Origin: Thermomicrobium sp. 4228-Ro
GTDB taxonomy: Bacteria > Chloroflexota > Chloroflexia > Thermomicrobiales > Thermomicrobiaceae
DNA: 64,000 nt
Assembly: GCF_026241205.1 (NCBI RefSeq)
Contig: NZ_JAPFQM010000001.1
Location: forward strand, 1,178,001 to 1,242,000
Reading direction: 5' to 3'
In this document: piece after piece, positions 61,111-64,000 of the stretch
Numbering within the stretch: the first letter of the stretch is position 1
How the letters are laid out: each line of letters starts with the position of its first letter
The notes under the pieces: generated by a model
Seen by the model: only the letters and a program-made list of their open reading frames with translations
What the model was told of the DNA's origin: nothing
Databases searched by the model: none
Translations under genes and position numbers: made by a program

Positions 61111-62055
61111 TCAGCCCTCCTGCCGGAGCATGCGGCGCGTGAGGAAATAAATGAGAATGGCGAAGACCGGGAAGAAGACGAGCGGAATCGCCGATGCGAT
61201 CCCGAGGTCGTAGGCCGTCATCCCCTCATGGTAGGCCAGGAGTGGGAAGGTCTCGGTCACATTGGCTGGCCCGCCGTTCGTCAAGATGTAGACGTATTGG
61301 ATCGCGTTCGATGTCCAGATAGCTGAAAGCATGACCGTCACCGTGATGACCGGTGTGAGTAGGGGGAGCGTGATGCGGAAGTACTGTTGCAGCGGCGTCG
61401 CACCATCGATCGCCGCTGCCTCGTACAGCTCGCGCGGAATCGCCTGGAGACCAGCGAGGAACGTCATCGTCCAGAACGGTGCACCTTGCCAGATGGCCGC
61501 GACGAGCACTGACCAGAGGGCGATGCGAGGATCGGCCAGGAAGAGGATCGGGCGCTCGACGAGTCCAAGATTGGTGAAGAACGTGTTGAGGACGCCGTTC
61601 ACGTCGTTGTAGATCCACTTCCAAGTAAAGGCTGAGACGACGGCGGGAATCGCCCACGGGACGAACAACAAGGTGCGCCAGAAGTGCCGAGCGCGGATCT
61701 GGGCATTGAGGATCAGGGCGCTCACCATGCCGATGACGAACTTCCCGGCTAGCGCGCCCCCGGTATACAGCGCCGTTACCTTCACGCTGTTCCAGAACAA
61801 CCCGTAGATGCGGCTCTGGCTGTCGAAGAGCAGGCGCGCATAGTTGCCGAAGCCGATGAACTGCCCCTGCCCACCGACCTTGATGTCCTGGAGCGAGAGC
61901 CAGAACGCATAGCCGAGCGGATAAGCGACGAGTCCGACGACCACCAGGACGGCCGGAAGCGTCAGCGCATAGCCGAGCCAGAAGTCCCGGCCGAGCCGAG
62001 ATGTGCGGACACCCGGTGACGCGACGGTGCGTTCTGCCTGACGCAACACGACCAT
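61111..62055 (-). CDS. Sugar ABC transporter permease, MalF type
   Basis: Partner permease of 314 residues with six helices. The EAA loop is ELYEAAAIDGATPLQQYFRI (about residues 226-245) followed by TLPLLTPVITVTVMLSAI. LPAVLVVVGLVAYPLGYAFW is the first helix and SLQDIKVGGQGQFIGFGNYA the periplasmic start. The ATG at 62055 has AAAGG nine bases upstream and is preferred to the GTG at 62076. It is the first gene of the operon malF-malG-SBP; sugar identity is unknown. Confidence 0.91.
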   Translation of the reverse strand: MVVLRQAERTVASPGVRTSRLGRDFWLGYALTLPAVLVVVGLVAYPLGYAFWLSLQDIKVGGQGQFIGFGNYARLLFDSQSRIYGLFWNSVKVTALYTGGALAGKFVIGMVSALILNAQIRARHFWRTLLFVPWAIPAVVSAFTWKWIYNDVNGVLNTFFTNLGLVERPILFLADPRIALWSVLVAAIWQGAPFWTMTFLAGLQAIPRELYEAAAIDGATPLQQYFRITLPLLTPVITVTVMLSAIWTSNAIQYVYILTNGGPANVTETFPLLAYHEGMTAYDLGIASAIPLVFFPVFAILIYFLTRRMLRQEG

Positions 62056-62268
62056 GGTGTTCAGCCTTTCGAACACTCCGCGTCGCGACGCGGATATCGG
62101 GTAAGCGAGACATCCTTACGGTACCAGAGGCCGGGCGAGCGTGCAAGTGGGTGGGAGCCCAAGCAAGGGCACGACCGGGGTGGGAAGGAGGTTTCCGGGC
62201 GACAGCGCGATCGCGCGTGCTGGGCCTCTCCGTGCCTTCCGATGCCTGCATACCAGTGAACGAAGCGA

Positions 62269-62298
62269 GGAGCCGGAGGCAGAAGTACCCCCGGCTCC
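62269..62298 (-). terminator. Hairpin after the peptide ABC permease gene
   Basis: GGAGCCGG (62269-62276) with its complement (62291-62298) around a 14-base loop, 26 bases after the stop codon of the DppC-type gene. No U tract; probable terminator of the peptide transporter operon. The remainder of the gap to the sugar operon shows no other feature. Confidence 0.5.
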
Positions 62299-62324
62299 CG
62301 CTCGCTTTCTCGCGTGGGCAGTCG

Positions 62325-63203
62325 CTACTGATTCGTCTGGGCTCGCAGGCGTGGATCGAAGTAGTCGGCGAGCATGTCGCCGATGATGTTGAAGCAGAGG
62401 ATCAGGAGCGTGACGATGAGGCCAGGGAAGATCACCATCCACGGTGCACGGGTGAAATAGAGCGAAGCTGCACCGGTGAGCATGTTTCCGAGCGAGGGAT
62501 TGGGCGGCTGGACACCGAGTCCGAGGAAGCTCAGGCCAGTCTCGACGAAGATCGCGGCGCCGAGGTTGAGCGACGCGAGAACAGCAACTGGACCGAGACA
62601 GTTGGGAAGGACGTGCCGCAGCATGATGCGCCAGTGGCTCGCACCCATGGCGCGTGCCGCTTCGCAGAAGAGCGACTCAGAGACTCGTAACGCGGCGGCT
62701 CGCATCACGCGGACGCCGACCGGGATCAGCGAGAGGGCGACGGCACCGATCAGTTGCAGCCGACCAGGGCCGAGGACGGCAACGACGACACTGGCGACGA
62801 CCAGGGAGGGAATCGCCGTGATGAGCTCGACGCCACGTTGGAGAAGGAAGTCGAGGAGCCCACGGCGATAGCCGCCGATGAGACCGAGGAGCGTACCGAT
62901 CAGGGTTCCGAGCAAACCACCGGGCACAGCAATAAAGAGCGTGGTGCGCAAGCCGTAGAGTGCTCGCGTGAAGATGTCGCGCCCCAGTTCGTCGGTGCCG
63001 AAGGGGTACTCGGCCGACGGCGGCTTGAGACGTGCCACGGCATTGGTGGCGGTCGGCGAGCGTGGATTGACTGACGGCCCGATGACTCCCGTTACCACGA
63101 TGATCGCAAGCACGATGGTGACGATGACACCGATCCAGGGGATGCGGCGGCGGGTCGGCGTCGTTCGCTCGCGCGCGAGCGGCGTCGCGACTGCTTCAGC
63201 CAT
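62325..63203 (-). CDS. Dipeptide/oligopeptide ABC permease, DppC type
   Basis: Membrane permease of 292 residues with six helices. The amino part IPWIGVIVTIVLAIIVVTGV is the first helix and NPRSPTATNAVARLKPPSAE with FGTDELGRDIFTRALYGLRT is the typical DppC stretch. The EAA-like loop REAxxxGAS appears as CEAARAMGASHWRIMLRHVL (about residues 182-201), then PNCLGPVAVLASL. It follows the DppB gene by three bases, and its product forms the transporter channel with it. The binding protein and ATPases are outside the window. Confidence 0.92.
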   Translation of the reverse strand: MAEAVATPLARERTTPTRRRIPWIGVIVTIVLAIIVVTGVIGPSVNPRSPTATNAVARLKPPSAEYPFGTDELGRDIFTRALYGLRTTLFIAVPGGLLGTLIGTLLGLIGGYRRGLLDFLLQRGVELITAIPSLVVASVVVAVLGPGRLQLIGAVALSLIPVGVRVMRAAALRVSESLFCEAARAMGASHWRIMLRHVLPNCLGPVAVLASLNLGAAIFVETGLSFLGLGVQPPNPSLGNMLTGAASLYFTRAPWMVIFPGLIVTLLILCFNIIGDMLADYFDPRLRAQTNQ

Positions 63204-63206
63204 GTT

Positions 63207-64000
63207 CTAACCCCTCTCGCGCAACCGGGGATCGAGGAAAGAACACGCGATATCAGTGAGGAGGTTGATGATCACGAATGCTGTCCCGAGTATGAGGACA
63301 GCGATCTGAATGACCGGGAAGTCGCGGCGGGCGACTGCGTCGACGAAGAAGAGGCCGAGCCCCGGCAAATTGAATGTCGTCTCCACGATGACCACGCCGC
63401 CGAGCAGGTAGCCCACACGAAGACCAGAGAAGGCCAGAGTAGGCGCGAAGGCGTTGCGGAGGACGTGCCGGAATACGACGGTCGACTCGGCGAGTCCCTT
63501 CGCCCGCGCCACCTGCACGAACGGCTCCTGCAGTACTTCCAGGACAGCGTTCCGGATGAAGCGAACCAGTCCAGCAGCCAGGACGAAACCGAGAACGACG
63601 ATCGGCAGGACGATCTGTTGGAGATGAACCCACAGGTTTTGGGTGGGCGGCACGAGGCCAAGCGGTGGGCGCCAACCGAAGACGAGAAGCACAAAGATCA
63701 GCACGAGCAGGCCGAGCCAGTAGGCTGGAACGGCCGACGTGATGAAGAAGAAAACCCGCGTCAATGCCTCAGTGAAGCGGCCACGGCGCAGCGCGCTGAA
63801 GAGGCCGAGCGGCAGTGCGAACACCCAGGCGGTGAGTTCGGAGAGAAAGGCGATCTCGATGGTGAGGGGCAACCGGACGCGAAGCTCGTCCGCGATCGGT
63901 CGCCCCGTCACGTACGACTTACCGAGCCCGCCAGTGACGAGCCCAGCCAGGAAGTCGGCGAACTGGACAATCAGCGGCTTGTCGAGGCCGAGTTCCTGCC
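63207..64000 (-). CDS. Dipeptide/oligopeptide ABC permease, DppB type (5' end beyond window)
   Basis: Permease whose amino end runs off the right edge; about 264 residues are visible. The frame enters with QELGLDKPLIVQFADFLAGL, typical of residues 50-70 of DppB proteins, and continues through GLGKSYVTGRPIADEL, six hydrophobic helices and the loop ARAKGLAESTVVFRHVLRNA followed by FAPTLAFSGLRVG. A GTG within the visible part (63911) is not the real start. It is co-transcribed with the DppC gene three bases downstream. Confidence 0.9.
   Translation of the reverse strand, partial: QELGLDKPLIVQFADFLAGLVTGGLGKSYVTGRPIADELRVRLPLTIEIAFLSELTAWVFALPLGLFSALRRGRFTEALTRVFFFITSAVPAYWLGLLVLIFVLLVFGWRPPLGLVPPTQNLWVHLQQIVLPIVVLGFVLAAGLVRFIRNAVLEVLQEPFVQVARAKGLAESTVVFRHVLRNAFAPTLAFSGLRVGYLLGGVVIVETTFNLPGLGLFFVDAVARRDFPVIQIAVLILGTAFVIINLLTDIACSFLDPRLRERG

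Noticed and set aside
1-64000. Insertion sequences, prophage, CRISPR arrays, tRNA or rRNA genes
   Set aside because: Looked for transposase-like frames, regular direct repeats and tRNA T-arm patterns in all gaps; none was convincing.

Overview
ORGANISM. The window is GC-rich, densely coded and mostly read from the minus strand. It has the look of a thermophilic Chloroflexota chromosome (class Thermomicrobia, for example Thermomicrobium or Sphaerobacter relatives). Pointers are the YFPETGH / FGYPLTE repeats on secreted glycosidases, a leucine T-box in a high-GC non-actinobacterial setting, an aa3/caa3 oxidase assembly factor beside APC and ArsR genes, and a selenocysteine formate dehydrogenase. 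This placement is inference; no ribosomal RNA or marker phylogeny is present. I saw no insertion sequence, prophage, CRISPR array or tRNA gene. LAYOUT. 1-5.9 kb: an APC permease cut by the left edge, a CtaG-like protein, an ArsR-regulated flavoprotein with a cysteine-rich tail, and an amidohydrolase. 6-11.9 kb: M28 peptidase, PfkB sugar kinase, GH13 glucosidase, a small membrane protein and an unrecognised internally duplicated protein. 12-15.2 kb: a thiol/redox group made of an MshC-like cysteine ligase, an AhpE-type peroxiredoxin whose catalytic residue is an in-frame TGA (predicted selenocysteine), and a type II NADH dehydrogenase. 15.3-20.9 kb: luciferase-like, DinB and VOC proteins, a secreted glycosidase, a Cof-type HAD phosphatase and an FAH-family dehydratase. 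21.1-26.1 kb: a formate dehydrogenase operon whose catalytic subunit is interrupted by a selenocysteine TGA followed by a near-textbook SECIS hairpin. 26.2-27.4 kb: a decaying patch with a HEPN gene carrying one amber codon, its nucleotidyltransferase partner, and an FmdB zinc-ribbon gene with a single frameshift. 27.7-31.9 kb: a membrane/endonuclease-phosphatase fusion and a secreted subtilase whose ribosome binding site lies in a 12-bp hairpin. 32.2-39.4 kb: one long operon (stalked membrane protein, GH18, aroQ, pepP, efp, accB, xseA, xseB). 39.5-44.5 kb: leuACDB under a leucine T-box with a recognisable promoter. 44.6-47.5 kb: haem-binding protein, LigB-type dioxygenase, esterase. 48-54.5 kb: a five-gene operon (PEP-synthase-like histidine protein, biotin carrier, carboxyltransferase, HAD phosphatase, CoA ligase) that looks like an undescribed phosphorylation-carboxylation-CoA activation route. 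54.7-58.6 kb: queF, and a divergent GroEL-like protein that lost its catalytic aspartate, co-transcribed with a BNR/YCF48-type repeat protein. 58.7-64 kb: a sugar ABC transporter and the start of a peptide ABC transporter cut by the right edge. HOW THE GENES WORK TOGETHER. The strongest themes are selenium use (two selenoproteins, each with a plausible SECIS), thiol redox chemistry around 12-15 kb, leucine synthesis under tRNA control, and sugar/polysaccharide scavenging (secreted glycosidases, GH13, PfkB, sugar ABC importer). The best candidates for something new are the seleno-AhpE beside an MshC-like ligase, the GroEL-like/BNR pair, and the 48-54 kb carboxylation operon.
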